Source of the DNA: Dyadobacter subterraneus | GTDB lineage: Bacteria > Bacteroidota > Bacteroidia > Cytophagales > Spirosomataceae | Reading direction: 5' to 3' | Assembly (NCBI RefSeq): GCF_015221875.1 | Contig: NZ_JACYGY010000001.1 | Span: 3,698,501-3,762,500 of the forward strand | DNA length: 64,000 nt | In this document: piece by piece, positions 47,497 through 56,129 of the stretch | How positions within the stretch are numbered: position 1 is the first letter of the stretch | Layout of the letters: each line of letters opens with the position of its first letter | The notes under the pieces: model-generated | Told to the model about the DNA's origin: nothing | Seen by the model: only the letters and a program-made list of their open reading frames with translations | Database searches by the model: none | Made by a program: the position numbers and the translations under genes

Positions 47497-48498
47497 ATGT
47501 CTAATCTAATACAACCAGTTAAAGTAAGTATTTTGTTGGCCGCCCGCAATGAAGAGGCAAATATTGAACGTTGTTTAAAATCGCTTGACGCTCTGCAATT
47601 TCCAAAAGAAAATCTGGAAATATGTATTGGAGACGATGATTCTTCTGACAAAACTGCCGAAATCATCCAAGCTTATATTAAGGAAAAACCTCAGTTTAAA
47701 TACTATAAAATTTCTCAACAAACAGATGGTTTAAAGGGAAAAGCTAATGTTTTGGCTCAGCTTGCACACGTTACAACGGGTGATTTTCTGTTTTTTTGCG
47801 ACGCTGATATAGCTGTTCCAACTGGCTGGATTACTAACATGTTGCCGTTTTTCATGGAAAATACCGGCATTGTTGTAGGCTTAACAAGAATGAAAAAAAG
47901 CCGTTTTTTTGCAGATTTCCTTTCTCTCGAATGGCTGTTTACTTTAACAGTAATGCGTTTTTTCTCTTTGTTTAATATTGGAATAACGGGTCTGGGGAAT
48001 AATATGGCAGTTTCCAGAAAAGCTTATGACTCCGTTGGTGGTTATGAAGGAATCGGGTTTTCCATCGTGGAAGATTATGCGCTTTTCATGGCTATTGTAA
48101 AAAATAAATTTGACTTTGTACAAACCTACATTCCTGAAATTATAGCTATTTCCGAGCCGGTCAAAACTTTTAAAGAACTAACGATCCAAAGAAAAAGGTG
48201 GATGCACGGCATCATGCAGTCACCGCTTGTACTCCGTATTTGCCTCATCATATCAGCACTTTTAATTCCTGTTATCGCAGTCATTGCCATCTGGGATCCG
48301 GAACGAAGTTTAAGAATGCTTATTCAAAACTACATGCTGATCACCGCGATTGTACTTGTGCCGGTAATTTTATTGAAACAAAAAGATTTATGGAAAGCAG
48401 TTTTTCTCTTTTGGTTTTATCTTATCGGTATCAGCGTACTAATGCTGATAATTCATATGCTGCCAGGTAAAACCACCTGGAAAGAGAGAACTTATTGA
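47497..48498 (+). CDS. Membrane glycosyltransferase family 2
   Basis: A 333-residue GT2 enzyme. The N-terminal GT-A domain (VSILLAARNEEANIERCLKSL, GDDDSSDKTAEI, LFFCDADIAVP for the DxD-type metal site, SIVEDYALFM for the acid and RKRWMHGI for the product-side motif) lies at about 8-230. Residues about 240-330 form three or four membrane spans. It adds sugars to a lipid carrier or growing polysaccharide. Together with the deacetylase just upstream it suggests synthesis and modification of a surface or cell-wall polymer. Confidence 0.93.
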   Translation: MSNLIQPVKVSILLAARNEEANIERCLKSLDALQFPKENLEICIGDDDSSDKTAEIIQAYIKEKPQFKYYKISQQTDGLKGKANVLAQLAHVTTGDFLFFCDADIAVPTGWITNMLPFFMENTGIVVGLTRMKKSRFFADFLSLEWLFTLTVMRFFSLFNIGITGLGNNMAVSRKAYDSVGGYEGIGFSIVEDYALFMAIVKNKFDFVQTYIPEIIAISEPVKTFKELTIQRKRWMHGIMQSPLVLRICLIISALLIPVIAVIAIWDPERSLRMLIQNYMLITAIVLVPVILLKQKDLWKAVFLFWFYLIGISVLMLIIHMLPGKTTWKERTY

Positions 48499-48517
48499 AT
48501 AGATTAAATACAAAATT

Positions 48518-49285
48518 ATGATAGAAACGCATGCCCACATATATGATGAAAAGTACGACGATGACCGTACTGAAATGCTGCAACGTGCCTGGGATTTAGG
48601 AATCGAACAAATATGGATGCCCAATTGTGATCATACAACAATTCCGGGAATGATGCAGCTTGCAGAAACCTATCCGGACCGATGTTTGCCTATGATTGGT
48701 CTTCACCCTACTTATGTAAAAGAAGGTTTTGAAAAAGAATTGGAGATCGTGGAAGCGTGGCTGGAAAAATATAAATTCATTGCCGTTGGAGAAATCGGGA
48801 TGGATTTATTTTGGGATAAAACTTTTCGTGCGCAGCAGGAAGAAGCTTTTTTATATCAATGTAAACTTGCCAGAAAACATAATCTCTGGATTGATATTCA
48901 TTGTCGTGATGCATTTTGGGAAACTGTTGCATTGATTGAAAAATTTGCAGATTCTTCTTTAACTGGTATTTTCCATTGTTTTATAGGATCATTGGAAGAA
49001 GCGCAAAAGGCAATCGATTTGGGATTTAAGTTAGGTATCGGTGGTGTTTCTACGTTCAAAAATGGAGGTCTGGATAAGGTAATTCCATTTGTTGATCTGG
49101 AAAATCTCGTTTTGGAAACCGACAGTCCTTACCTTGCGCCAACTCCGTACCGCGGCAAAAGAAATGAAGTTTCTTACATCGATTTGGTCGCGCAGCGTGT
49201 TGCGGATTTGAAACAAATAACAAAACAGGAAGTCATTGCCACAACCACAAAAACAGCGAAATCTCTCTTAACTTTGGCGAGTTAA
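48518..49285 (+). CDS. tatD: TatD-family metal-dependent hydrolase (DNase)
   Basis: A 255-residue TatD barrel. Metal ligands: ETHAHIYD at the N-terminus (HxH), Glu in AVGEIGMDLFWD, His in WIDIHCRDA, His in GIFHCFIGS and Asp in LETDSPYLAPTPYRGKRNE. Known members are 3'-5' exonucleases acting on DNA. The gene starts 19 bp after the glycosyltransferase stop. It is a cytosolic protein, and its presence in this run is probably by genomic neighbourhood only. Confidence 0.94.
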   Translation: MIETHAHIYDEKYDDDRTEMLQRAWDLGIEQIWMPNCDHTTIPGMMQLAETYPDRCLPMIGLHPTYVKEGFEKELEIVEAWLEKYKFIAVGEIGMDLFWDKTFRAQQEEAFLYQCKLARKHNLWIDIHCRDAFWETVALIEKFADSSLTGIFHCFIGSLEEAQKAIDLGFKLGIGGVSTFKNGGLDKVIPFVDLENLVLETDSPYLAPTPYRGKRNEVSYIDLVAQRVADLKQITKQEVIATTTKTAKSLLTLAS

Positions 49286-49304
49286 AAATAATCCGCTTTC
49301 ATAA

Positions 49305-50378
49305 ATGTCTTACAATACAATCCACATAAATCCGATTTCTCCTGAGCCACCTCGCGCTTCTGTTCTTGTCATTTATACCGGAGGAACTTTGGGTATGGTT
49401 TACGAAACAAAGGGGAAACAGCTGGTGCCATTTAATTTTGAGCAGGTTATTGAAAGAGTTCCGGAAATAAGACGGCTGGATTTTGAAATTACATTTTTGA
49501 CATTAAATGAGCCGATTGATTCATCCAATATGAATCCGGAAATATGGATTGAACTTGCACAGATTATTTTTGACAATTACGAAAAGTTTGACAGTTTCGT
49601 CATTCTGCACGGAACGGATACGATGGCCTATTCGGCTTCCGGATTAAGTTTTTTACTTGAAAATTTGAACAAACCGGTAATCCTGACTGGCGCGCAATTA
49701 CCAATCGGTGTTGCCAGATCGGATGCGCGTGAAAATTTTATAACGGCTTTGGAACTGGCAGCTGCAACAAATGAAGATGGCACACCTATCCTATCCGAAG
49801 TTTGTATTTATTTCAATTCCCATCTGCTTCGCGGTAACCGTTCAAAAAAACAGGAGAGTTCTGATTTTAACGCTTTTCACTCCGAAAATTATCCACTTCT
49901 GGCAAATGCAGGCGTAAGAATCGACTGGAATTTGCCCTTCATCAAAACTTTTGAAGAAGGTAAAAAGCTCGAAATTCAATCCAAACTGGATACCAACGTA
50001 GCTTTCCTGAAATTGTTTCCTGGCATTAACAAACAGGTTGTAAAATCAATTTTAGGAATTGAAGGATTGAAAGGAATAGTAATGGAGACTTATGGAGCAG
50101 GCAACGCTCCTACCGAACCATGGTTTTTGCAAGAAATACAAAATACTATTGAACGAGGAGTAATTATATTTAATGTTTCTCAATGCGACGGCGGTCGTGT
50201 GGCTCAGGGACATTACCAAACCAGTAAATTCCTGAAACAGGTCGGTGTGGTAAGTGGTTCAGACATCACGGCCGAAGCTGCCATTACTAAAATGATGTAT
50301 GTTTTTGGTAAAGAATCAGATCATTCGAAATGCGTTGAAATGCTTAAAAATCCAATGCGTGGGGAAATGACGATTTGA
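49305..50378 (+). CDS. ansA: Type I L-asparaginase
   Basis: A 357-residue cytosolic asparaginase. The first catalytic Thr is in VIYTGGTLGMVYE near residue 25-31 and the second triad in VILHGTDTMAYSASGL with Thr and Asp near 103-104, plus VILTGAQLPIGVARSDARENF. The length and the absence of a signal peptide fit the type I (low-affinity, cytosolic) class. It hydrolyses asparagine to aspartate and ammonia. It starts 19 bp after tatD and ends one base short of the convergent minus-strand gene at 50380. Confidence 0.95.
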   Translation: MSYNTIHINPISPEPPRASVLVIYTGGTLGMVYETKGKQLVPFNFEQVIERVPEIRRLDFEITFLTLNEPIDSSNMNPEIWIELAQIIFDNYEKFDSFVILHGTDTMAYSASGLSFLLENLNKPVILTGAQLPIGVARSDARENFITALELAAATNEDGTPILSEVCIYFNSHLLRGNRSKKQESSDFNAFHSENYPLLANAGVRIDWNLPFIKTFEEGKKLEIQSKLDTNVAFLKLFPGINKQVVKSILGIEGLKGIVMETYGAGNAPTEPWFLQEIQNTIERGVIIFNVSQCDGGRVAQGHYQTSKFLKQVGVVSGSDITAEAAITKMMYVFGKESDHSKCVEMLKNPMRGEMTI

Positions 50379-50379
50379 T

Positions 50380-50943
50380 TTACAAGGTTTTGAAAGTGAA
50401 TTTATAGGTAGCTGACAACGGTTGCTTGAAGTGATCATATCGTGCGGAAGCGGGCGGACCAGTAACCCATGAATTTTTCTTTTCGATAATTTCTTCTGAC
50501 TTATATTCATTTTTCAGCACAAGACCCTTTTTGATAGCTATTTCATCAGCTTCGCGCCAGGCCTGTACTGTGATGTCGTGCAATAACAATTCTTTGTCTT
50601 TCTGAGAAAATTCGGGCTTTACAGCCATTCCGCCAAGTTCAGGATGACTATCTCTGTATTTTTCTAAAAGCAGATACTGATCATGATTCAACAAGATCTG
50701 ATATACAGGCGTATTGTAAACATACTCACCAAAGCTTGATGTTGAATCAACTGTGCGTATTATTTCCAGTCTGTTGCTGTTAAGAAAATCCAGGAATTCT
50801 TTGTTTTTTGATGTAAAACCGCTTTCGAAAGACTCTTTATTGGTAAAGCTCAAAGATGACCAGAAAACGACCGTTTCCGCTGTAAAAATTGCTTCCTTTG
50901 AAACAACAACTTCTATCTCCTGCGCTGAAAACATGTTTTCCAT
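50380..50943 (-). CDS. SIMPL-domain-like protein
   Basis: A start at 50943 gives 187 residues. The frame open to 51027 adds a stretch without a signal-like or conserved character. The pattern of short strands followed by a helix with QAWREADEIAIKKGLVLKN and the earlier VYQILLNHDQYLLLEKY resemble the SIMPL (DUF541) family, which often is periplasmic. This copy has no evident signal peptide. The function of SIMPL proteins is poorly known. Convergent with ansA, and about 100 bp downstream of the phospholipase stop on the same strand. Confidence 0.6.
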   Translation of the reverse strand: MENMFSAQEIEVVVSKEAIFTAETVVFWSSLSFTNKESFESGFTSKNKEFLDFLNSNRLEIIRTVDSTSSFGEYVYNTPVYQILLNHDQYLLLEKYRDSHPELGGMAVKPEFSQKDKELLLHDITVQAWREADEIAIKKGLVLKNEYKSEEIIEKKNSWVTGPPASARYDHFKQPLSATYKFTFKTL

Positions 50944-51043
50944 TTTATTTTGGCTTTTAAAACAAATGACCCCGAACCACTTTGCTATCCATTTTGAAAA
51001 GATAAATAAAAAGTTGTTCAGGGTCAAGTATACGTCAATTTAC

Positions 51044-53557
51044 TTAAACAATTCCCCCCATCAAAGGATCCGTTTTAGTTACTTGGCCAGTTTCAACATG
51101 ACCGGCAAAACGTTCCTGGTAAGAATCAAATCCTTTAATTTTTACGCTGAAATCGTACCAGTTATAATTTTTAGATAAATTTAAAACGATCGAAGTTTGA
51201 GCTCCGGCTGGTATCGCTTTATTCTGATTTTTGGCTTTATAACTATTATCCAGTATCGTTAAAACGTGTGGTTTTGTGTCATTATTGGTAACCGTGATCA
51301 ACACATTCCCCGTTAATCGTGACGGATTGAGCCTGCTTGCTTCGTACGTGCAAGTAAGTTTAACCAATGGATTATTTTTGTCCCCGGCAAATTCTCTAAA
51401 AAATCCATTCGGGCCATAAACCCGGAAATGGTAATTTTCCTTTTCAAAATCAGTCAGATTGAATTCGTCATAAATTGCGTCACCAGCCGCAACACTATAA
51501 TCCCAGGATTTTAGCGGATCATTTTGGTATGAATTCATCGCATATACACGAAATGGTGAACCCGTGGCTTTATTACCAAACACTTTGTTTCCGGCTTTGA
51601 ATGATAACCCAATACTGTTTTTATTTTTGTCATAAACCGTATGAACATAATTTTCATAAGGCAATGCACAGGCAGATCTCACGCCTTTTTCCTGTTTTGG
51701 GAAATATGGAGATTCGTGATGATTGGTATTAATCTGCTCAATTTCTGCCTTTGTTAATTGCTTGTAATTATCGGGAGCATTTTTAAATTGAGCCTGATGA
51801 ATTCCTTCAATAAATGGTTTTCTAATTAAAAAATCAGGTTTGGTAATTGTCTCTCCATTATAAGGTCTGAAAACTGAAGTCAAATCACCACAAATTGTCC
51901 GGCGCCATTGAGTGATATTTTCCTCTTTCACCTTTTTACTAAATTTCTTTTCAAGGAAATTTTCCAAAAATTGCAAAGATGAAGTATGATCAAAAACCTC
52001 GGAATTAACAAAACCACCGCGAGACCAAGGTGATGCAACAATCATAGGAACGCGGTATCCTAAGCCAATCGAACCTTCCCGAAGATTACTCTCCTGCATG
52101 GATGGATTACTCTGCTGCGTTTTTGTTGCAAAATCCATTTTCGGATCAATGCCTTTCGATACTTTTCCTGTATTTTCCTTGTACGGGTTTGGTACAGTGT
52201 AAGGCGGCATGTGGTCAAAATATCCGTCATTTTCATCATAGGTAACAATGAAAATAGTCTTCTTCCAAACCTCAGGATTTTCAAGTAAAATTTCCATGGC
52301 TTCACTCACATACCAGGGCCCAAACCACGGCTGACCCGGATGATCGGAAAAATGTGCAGGAGGCATTAGCCACGATGCCGTCGGCAAAGTACCATTTTTA
52401 ACATCCGCTCTGAATTGATGAAAAACATCACCTTTCGGCACTTTCAATTCTCTTTCTGTGCCTTTGTCATCATATTTTAATTCTTCCAGCTCGTGGTAAT
52501 AAGCGTCGTTTATGTTTGTTATAAATGCTTTATTATGAATCTCTTTCGCCTGCTCTGAAAGATTGTTATAGGTTTCAGTCGTAAATCTTGATTGCGCCGT
52601 TTCAATTAAAGTCAGGAGTTTTTTAGCTGCTGCAAGCCTTTGAGAAACTTTTTCGTCCGAAGGCTGCTTTTCCATTTCTCCGATCTGCTGCAAAAGATTC
52701 TCCTTTTTTGACTGCAAATTGGCAATTCCCCCTTCATGCAACCGAACATTATACTGTTTGTAATATTCCAAAACGTTGGTACCAAAGTTGCTGAGCCAGG
52801 CACTTTCTTCGCCTTTCAGGCCATAACCCATTGTCAGCTCGTTCTGGTAAACCTTCCATGAAATACCATTTTCCTGCAAACGTTCCGGATAAGTTTTCCA
52901 GCTTAATTCCGGGTATTCATAATTACTGTTATTCCACAAATGCGCGATTGCTTCCACTTCATTTTTTTCACGAACGGTTCCTGTCATAAAATAATGACGG
53001 TTCGGGTGCGTTCCCGTTATGCTTGAACAAAAGTTATGATCGCAAACTGTAAATGCATCAGCCAGCGAATAATAGAAGGGAAAATCCACGCGGTCGCAAT
53101 AACCCATTGTCAATGGAATCTTTGCGTATTCTTTATTTCTAGCCTTTTTTACGTCCAGCCATTTATCGTATTTTCCACCATTCATGGCATCCGTCTGATC
53201 CGTCCAGCCATGAGGAACTGAGCCCATCCAGGCCACTTTTGTATCCTTTACATTAAGCTGAAAAGGTCCATAAGTTTCACCCTCTTTGTTGGTTTGCAGC
53301 CAAACTTTATTTTTATCCGGAAGTTGAATTGCGCGGGGATCATTAAAACCGCGAACACCCTGCAAAGTACCAAGCTGATGATCAAATGACCGGTTTTCCT
53401 GCATTAGAAATACGATGTGTTCAGCATCATAAAAGGTACTGCCGAGTTCCGGATTTATGGCCATAGCTCTTTCAATCACAGCCGGTAACATGTTGGCCAT
53501 CGCACCCGTACCTGATAAAAGCGCGGCTTTCTTTAAAAAATCTCTCCTTGAATTCAT
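51044..53557 (-). CDS. Phosphocholine-specific phospholipase C (Tat-exported)
   Basis: An 837-residue enzyme. The N-terminus MNSRRDFLKKAALLSG is a Tat signal. The phosphoesterase domain (about 45-560) carries FLMQENRSFDHQLGTLQGVR, GTHPNRHYFMTG, and FIVTYDENDGYFDHM near 405. The two C-terminal beta domains match DUF756 repeats (about 635-730 and 740-830: YGPNGFFREFAG, LTGNVLITVTNNDTK). The layout is that of bacterial PlcC-type enzymes that cleave phosphatidylcholine or sphingomyelin head groups outside the cytoplasm. Phosphate scavenging is the usual role. Whether the substrate is phosphatidylcholine is not decided by sequence. Confidence 0.93.
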   Translation of the reverse strand: MNSRRDFLKKAALLSGTGAMANMLPAVIERAMAINPELGSTFYDAEHIVFLMQENRSFDHQLGTLQGVRGFNDPRAIQLPDKNKVWLQTNKEGETYGPFQLNVKDTKVAWMGSVPHGWTDQTDAMNGGKYDKWLDVKKARNKEYAKIPLTMGYCDRVDFPFYYSLADAFTVCDHNFCSSITGTHPNRHYFMTGTVREKNEVEAIAHLWNNSNYEYPELSWKTYPERLQENGISWKVYQNELTMGYGLKGEESAWLSNFGTNVLEYYKQYNVRLHEGGIANLQSKKENLLQQIGEMEKQPSDEKVSQRLAAAKKLLTLIETAQSRFTTETYNNLSEQAKEIHNKAFITNINDAYYHELEELKYDDKGTERELKVPKGDVFHQFRADVKNGTLPTASWLMPPAHFSDHPGQPWFGPWYVSEAMEILLENPEVWKKTIFIVTYDENDGYFDHMPPYTVPNPYKENTGKVSKGIDPKMDFATKTQQSNPSMQESNLREGSIGLGYRVPMIVASPWSRGGFVNSEVFDHTSSLQFLENFLEKKFSKKVKEENITQWRRTICGDLTSVFRPYNGETITKPDFLIRKPFIEGIHQAQFKNAPDNYKQLTKAEIEQINTNHHESPYFPKQEKGVRSACALPYENYVHTVYDKNKNSIGLSFKAGNKVFGNKATGSPFRVYAMNSYQNDPLKSWDYSVAAGDAIYDEFNLTDFEKENYHFRVYGPNGFFREFAGDKNNPLVKLTCTYEASRLNPSRLTGNVLITVTNNDTKPHVLTILDNSYKAKNQNKAIPAGAQTSIVLNLSKNYNWYDFSVKIKGFDSYQERFAGHVETGQVTKTDPLMGGIV

Positions 53558-53699
53558 GTGTATTAAAATGCTAAATACCTTTCAATGCTTTTAAATATCA
53601 TCTAAGGATCAAATTTATCCCCGGAAATCTAAGCGTATGTTAAGTACAGATTAACTTTTAACCATCACATTTTTCAGAAACAATTAAAAAGCTGAACTT

Positions 53700-55451
53700 C
53701 TATAATTTGGGAGCTTCTGGTTTATTTGGTTTATCCCAGTTATTCGCTCCTTTTGCATTCAATTTACGTTTGTAGACTTTGTCATTTGCAGTGACAAAGA
53801 GAATGTTAAAATCTTTTCCGCCGAAAGCCACATTGGAAGCATTTCCATTAGGAGTTGGTAAAATTGCATTTACCCGGCCGGTTTGATCAAGGATCTGGAT
53901 TCCCGCTTTTGTGGTAACATAAATCCTCCCGTCACGATCACAGGTCAGGCCGTCTCCCCAGGCATTTTCGTCGACGTCACGTACATGCAGCCAGCCAAAT
54001 TTTTGCTTGCTTCCCAATGTTCCGTCTTTCAAAATCTGATAAGCATAAACCCAATGCGAGGCCGATTCCGTAACATATAGTAAGGTCTGATCCGGGGAAA
54101 GTGTCAGTCCGTTGGCATAAAGCAGACCTTTATCGACCTCGACTTTTTCTCCGTTTGGCCTGATCAGAAAAATTGAGGACGGTTTTTCTTTACCGTCGGG
54201 AACCGTTACATAGACATTTCCATTATTTGCAACAGTCAAATCATTTCCAACGATGTTAGTCGCAATATCCACCTTTTTCCCATCCGGCGAATACTTAACA
54301 ATCGACGATGCTTTTTGGGCAACTTCATAGCGATTCCCGTCTTTATCAAACTCGGCACCAGTAGCATTATACGAAGTCTCATTGACAATTTCTACCTTAT
54401 TAGTATTCCCAACTTTATATGTTTTTCCATTTGGAATATCCTGAAAAAACAAATCGCCGGCTTGATTTACGGTTGGACCTTCGGTAAATCGATATCCTTC
54501 TCCAACCAATTCCCAGTTTTGTTCGGGCAGCAACAACGTCGAGAGAAACTGATTCTGGCTTTTTCCAGTCGGCACAGATTTAGGCCAGTCTTTCCATAAA
54601 TAACGCATAGCATCGGGAAAAACGGCAGTTCCCTGTTTCCCATTATGCCCTCCCTCACCCCACTGGTGATTTACTTCGTAACCTGAAAAAGTCAAGGCGC
54701 GAAGCATTGTTTGATTCGCCATCCACCAGTCGCCGGCATAAATGTTGAGGTCGTTGCTACCATCCTGCAAATATATTCTTAACGGTTTGGGTTCGTATTT
54801 TCGAATTAAAGTCGGGTAACGATCAGCACCACGCAGACCAATATAGGTTCCAATTGCGCTGAAAACCCGGGTGAGCGCATCCGGCCTTTCCCAGGCTGCC
54901 GTAAAAGCACAAACGGCTCCACTGCTTGATCCGCCAATGGCCCGGTCATTTCCGTTTTTTGATAATTTTATAGCTCGGCCATCACTTGCTTTTTGCTTTT
55001 CGACTTCGGGTAAAATTTCATCCAGAATAAATTTCGCATAAGCATCGCCCAATCCGTCGAATTCAAAACTCCTGTTAAAACGGTCGAGTGCTTCATTTGA
55101 ATTCTCCGCCTTCACTTTTCCATGCATTACAAAAACGCCGATGGTAACCGGCATTTCGCCTTTATGAATCAGATTATCAAAAACCGTTGGCGCTTTCCAC
55201 TGAATTCCGTCTTGGTTGACATACACACAAGCGGGCTTATCTGCTTTATATTGAGCCGGAATATAAACCCAGTATTCACGCCAGGTTCCCGGAAATATTT
55301 TGGAGTTTTCAAAGGTGAATTTCAATACCTCACCTTTTGGTACACCCGGCTGCTCTTCCGAGGCTGGATCCACTGCATAGTTTTCAGCAGGACTTTGTGC
55401 TTTCAAAAAATGAACGAAAAATAACAGCAGAATAAATGAAATATGTTTCAT
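53700..55451 (-). CDS. Esterase / SMP-30 gluconolactonase-like fusion, secreted
   Basis: A start at 55451 gives 583 residues with a signal peptide (MKHISFILLLFFVHFLKAQ). The N-terminal half (about 30-290) is an esterase D/PF00756-type alpha/beta hydrolase: YWVYIPAQYKADKPACVYVN, nucleophile in AIGGSSSGAVCAFTAAWE, DGSNDLNIYAGDW and the His in WGEGGHNGKQGT. The C-terminal half (about 310-570) is a SMP-30/gluconolactonase propeller: GYRFTEGPTVNQAGDLFFQD, NGLTLSPDQTLLYVTES, ENAWGDGLTCDRDGRIYVTT. Together they may release an acyl or aldonate group and open the lactone. Substrate unknown. The upstream in-frame ATG at 55493 precedes the signal peptide. Confidence 0.9.
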   Translation of the reverse strand: MKHISFILLLFFVHFLKAQSPAENYAVDPASEEQPGVPKGEVLKFTFENSKIFPGTWREYWVYIPAQYKADKPACVYVNQDGIQWKAPTVFDNLIHKGEMPVTIGVFVMHGKVKAENSNEALDRFNRSFEFDGLGDAYAKFILDEILPEVEKQKASDGRAIKLSKNGNDRAIGGSSSGAVCAFTAAWERPDALTRVFSAIGTYIGLRGADRYPTLIRKYEPKPLRIYLQDGSNDLNIYAGDWWMANQTMLRALTFSGYEVNHQWGEGGHNGKQGTAVFPDAMRYLWKDWPKSVPTGKSQNQFLSTLLLPEQNWELVGEGYRFTEGPTVNQAGDLFFQDIPNGKTYKVGNTNKVEIVNETSYNATGAEFDKDGNRYEVAQKASSIVKYSPDGKKVDIATNIVGNDLTVANNGNVYVTVPDGKEKPSSIFLIRPNGEKVEVDKGLLYANGLTLSPDQTLLYVTESASHWVYAYQILKDGTLGSKQKFGWLHVRDVDENAWGDGLTCDRDGRIYVTTKAGIQILDQTGRVNAILPTPNGNASNVAFGGKDFNILFVTANDKVYKRKLNAKGANNWDKPNKPEAPKL

Positions 55452-55600
55452 CGATCTAAGGGTTAGGGATTTACTAGTATAAATAATGATCACACAAAAT
55501 CTACTGTACCTAATCCATTTCGGTACAAATTCCCAAACTATTTAATTTCGTTCACACGCTTCAAATCAGCCACTTTTGCATCATCGTTTGGACTAAAAAC

Positions 55601-55634
55601 AAAAAACTGGCAACCTCACAGTTGCCAGTTTTTT
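55601..55634. terminator. Bidirectional intrinsic terminator
   Basis: Perfect 14-bp stem (55601-55614 with 55621-55634), 6-nt loop, A tract on one side and T tract on the other. It lies 40 bp past the stop of the 62-residue gene and separates it from the esterase/SMP-30 gene. Confidence 0.9.
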
Positions 55635-55673
55635 GTTTCAAATATCAAATATTCTGATTTGAGTCAGGATAAT

Positions 55674-55862
55674 TTAAGCCAGTTCACAACTGTTTTCACT
55701 AAAAAATTTCACTTCTCCGGTCACCGTATTTCTGCATTTCACCTTGCCGGTAAATTTGGTAGTTGCGCCTTTTTTGATGTTTTCATGTTCAAGAATCATC
55801 CACGTATCCGGATGGTTTTTAACTTTTACCTTGACACGATCATTATATTTCTGTACAGCCAT
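55674..55862 (-). CDS. Conserved-looking 62-residue protein
   Basis: A short basic protein with alternating beta-type segments (RVKVKVKNHPDTWMILEH, TKFTGKVKCRNTVTGEVKFF) and two cysteines. No signal peptide or membrane span is present. It has a good start context and a dedicated strong terminator 40 bp downstream, which makes chance coding unlikely. I do not recognise the family; a small all-beta fold is plausible. Monocistronic and transcribed away from the TonB receptor locus. Confidence 0.6.
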   Translation of the reverse strand: MAVQKYNDRVKVKVKNHPDTWMILEHENIKKGATTKFTGKVKCRNTVTGEVKFFSENSCELA

Positions 55863-56097
55863 TTTTAAAATTTCATTTTTTCAGAACGGTAAAGATAGCT
55901 AATGTTTTTGCGATTACAGTTGCATGGAATGGCTACCTGCTTACCCGCAGCAGCATCCGGACTTTCAACTAAGTCACCAATTTTTGATATAAATAGAATC
56001 AGTTCATGACTCCTTCCTGAGAAAAATACAAGTCGGGAAACATGTTAAATTCAAAAAAATATTTATCATTATTTATTCCAATTATAAATAATATATC

Positions 56098-56105
56098 TAC
56101 ATTTG
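56098..56105 (+). promoter_or_regulatory. Possible -7 box of the first TonB receptor
   Basis: TACATTTG matches TAnnTTTG and lies 24 bp before the ATG at 56130. No clean TTTG at the expected -33 position was found, so the promoter may depend on an alternative sigma factor such as the one at 60125. Confidence 0.4.
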
Positions 56106-56129
56106 GGCAAAATTCACTATCCAACCTTT

